Source of the DNA: Chelydra serpentina | Lineage: Eukaryota; Chordata; Testudines; Chelydridae | Assembly (NCBI GenBank): GCA_037349315.1 | Contig: JBAIAC010000040.1 | Span: 11,054,001 to 11,118,000, forward strand | DNA length: 64,000 nt | Direction of reading: 5' to 3' | Part shown: in pieces, positions 62,571 through 64,000 of the stretch | Layout of the letters: the number at the start of each line of letters is the position of its first letter | Numbering within the stretch: position 1 is the stretch's first letter | The notes under the pieces: generated by a model | Database searches by the model: none | The model's input: the letters and a program-made list of their open reading frames with translations, nothing else | What the model was told of the DNA's origin: nothing | Made by a program: the position numbers and the translations under genes

Positions 62571-64000
62571 GTGCATGCCAGTCTCCTTTAACGTCTCATC
62601 AGTGGCTCAGGAGAGAATGGTTGGAACAGAAGGTAAACGGAGGAGAGGAGGGGAAAGGGAAAGTGCGCAAAGAGAAGTGGACAGTAGGACGAATGAGCCC
62701 CTATGCCTTAGATTTCCGCGCTCCCTTTCAGTGGCACGCTTCCCTCTCTCCCCACCCACTCAGAGTCTAAGGGAGAGCTGAGAGGGGCGTCCCCAATGGG
62801 TGGGGTTTTTAGCCTTCAGGGTGGTTGATAATTGGGTTGATATGTTCCAGGGTAGACATCTGCAAAGCTGGGGTGGGTAGAGGGAGAATGAAATGACACG
62901 GATTCCACTCCCCGAGGGGTGTGGGCAGCAAGACTACATCAGGGCAATGATCGGCGGTTCCCAAAAGCGAACCGAGACCCGCTCCTGTGGGACCGTGGTA
63001 ATGGAGGGACTAGCCCAGTTCCTGCACTCACCCATGCCCTACACCTAATGAAACGGGAGTAGGCACGGCTGGCACGCAGCTCGCCAGTGCCCACAACTCA
63101 AGCGCCGGCCTTGATTACATGCCTGTAGGAAATGGAAACAAGCTGAAACCAAAGGTGTGTGTTCCCGTGCCAGCCCTGCTGGTTCTGCAGCAGGTAGGCA
63201 GCAAACTCGGTTCCCAGAGCTGGGAGGCCACCTTGGCGGGTCCTTTGTGTACAAACAGCCCAAGTAAATACACCCTGCCAGTGTCACTTGGGTATTTTCC
63301 AAATCCCTAACAAAAGAGTCAGGTCCTAATGGCTCTGAGGTTATCTCCAGGGAAATGATCCCATCCAAACGGCACCAGAGGAATAGCAGCTAACTCGTTC
63401 TATGTCAACATTTGGAAACTTTAACCCAGCTCCATGTCCAACCCAAGGCCTCAATCTGGGCAGATCCCTCCCCAGTGATATCAATAAGACTATGCACGGG
63501 CGGAATCAGGGCCTAGCATGGTCCCCTAGGCCCATACAAAGCCCTGGCTGAGGCCCTAAGCATCCAATACTGCAAGAAGCTCTGGGCAGGCCTGCGGGGT
63601 CCACCTGAATAGGCCTAGCCAGCAGAGAGATTAGCCAATTCTACCTACTACTGGGGCTGAGCCTGCTCCCGAGTTCTCAATCTCAGCTTTGTAAGGGCCC
63701 ACTACCCAGATCCCCACGCTCCAGTGGGAGGCCATCTCTGTTACATTTCACTTTGTATTCTTCAGTGGAAGGCAGATAACTCGTAAATGGAAGTGATGAC
63801 TTTATCAAGTGAGTTTCTTCCTGTTGGCTGGAGCCCAGTTCTCCCCGCTGACAGCCTTCAATGAACTGTTCAAAATGCATAGCAGGTTCACAGCTGAGTT
63901 AAAACGTGCAGACACAGAACGGGCCCTTTTCCTCTCGTACCTCACATCATCGGAAGGCAAATAGTCCATTGAGATCAGAAAGGCCGAGAGCCATTCCCCT
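62571..64000. other. Intergenic, no recognised gene or repeat
   Basis: Last part of the window. Short ORFs only; none resembles a known exon. Confidence 0.4.

Overview
The window is nuclear DNA from an amniote, most likely a cryptodiran (hidden-necked) turtle. It carries CR1 LINEs in both orientations, a tRNA-derived SINE with a CR1-like tail of the type known as Cry/tortoise polIII SINE, MIR-like CORE-SINEs, and many short terminal-inverted-repeat elements of kinds I know from turtle genomes. It lacks bacterial-style operons, and there is no sign of CRISPR arrays, phage or plasmid genes. The assignment to turtle is an inference from repeat content; the species cannot be told.

One protein-coding gene is supported: the last four coding exons of TMEM132D on the + strand (38273-38478, 39725-39998, 43104-43295, 47093-48277). 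They join in frame with canonical GT/AG junctions and encode 618 residues: the C-terminal part of the extracellular region, the single transmembrane helix and the cytoplasmic tail. The 3'UTR probably runs to a poly(A) signal at 49923-49928. Bases 1-38272 are then the 3' part of one very large intron, 48278 to about 49945 is 3'UTR, and from there to 64000 is intergenic DNA with no coding exon I can recognise. A possible TATA-containing promoter with a splice donor lies at 60409-60626.

Most remaining structure is mobile-element sequence. Many copies can be delimited exactly by target-site duplications (TSDs): hAT-type elements with 8-bp duplications at 773, 8828, 13708, 14365, 24079, 30202, 41629, 51889, 58538 and 61965, with near-perfect ones at 4987, 28960, 42446 and 44489; a Harbinger-like element with a TTA duplication at 5294; and short retroposons at 9781 and 13630. 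Several are nested, which gives relative ages: a hAT element inside a SINE (13617-14248), a Harbinger-like element inside an old hAT-like element (4979-5863), and a palindromic element inside a MIR (3225-3585).

I see no new multi-gene system. The points most worth a second look are the nested insertions with two readable duplications, ZNF143-like sites carried by one transposon family, inverted arrays of a TTTAAA-centred unit in 58538-59144, a (GT)9 tract next to the last-exon acceptor of TMEM132D, short docking-type motifs in the TMEM132D tail, and the isolated promoter-like block near 60.5 kb.
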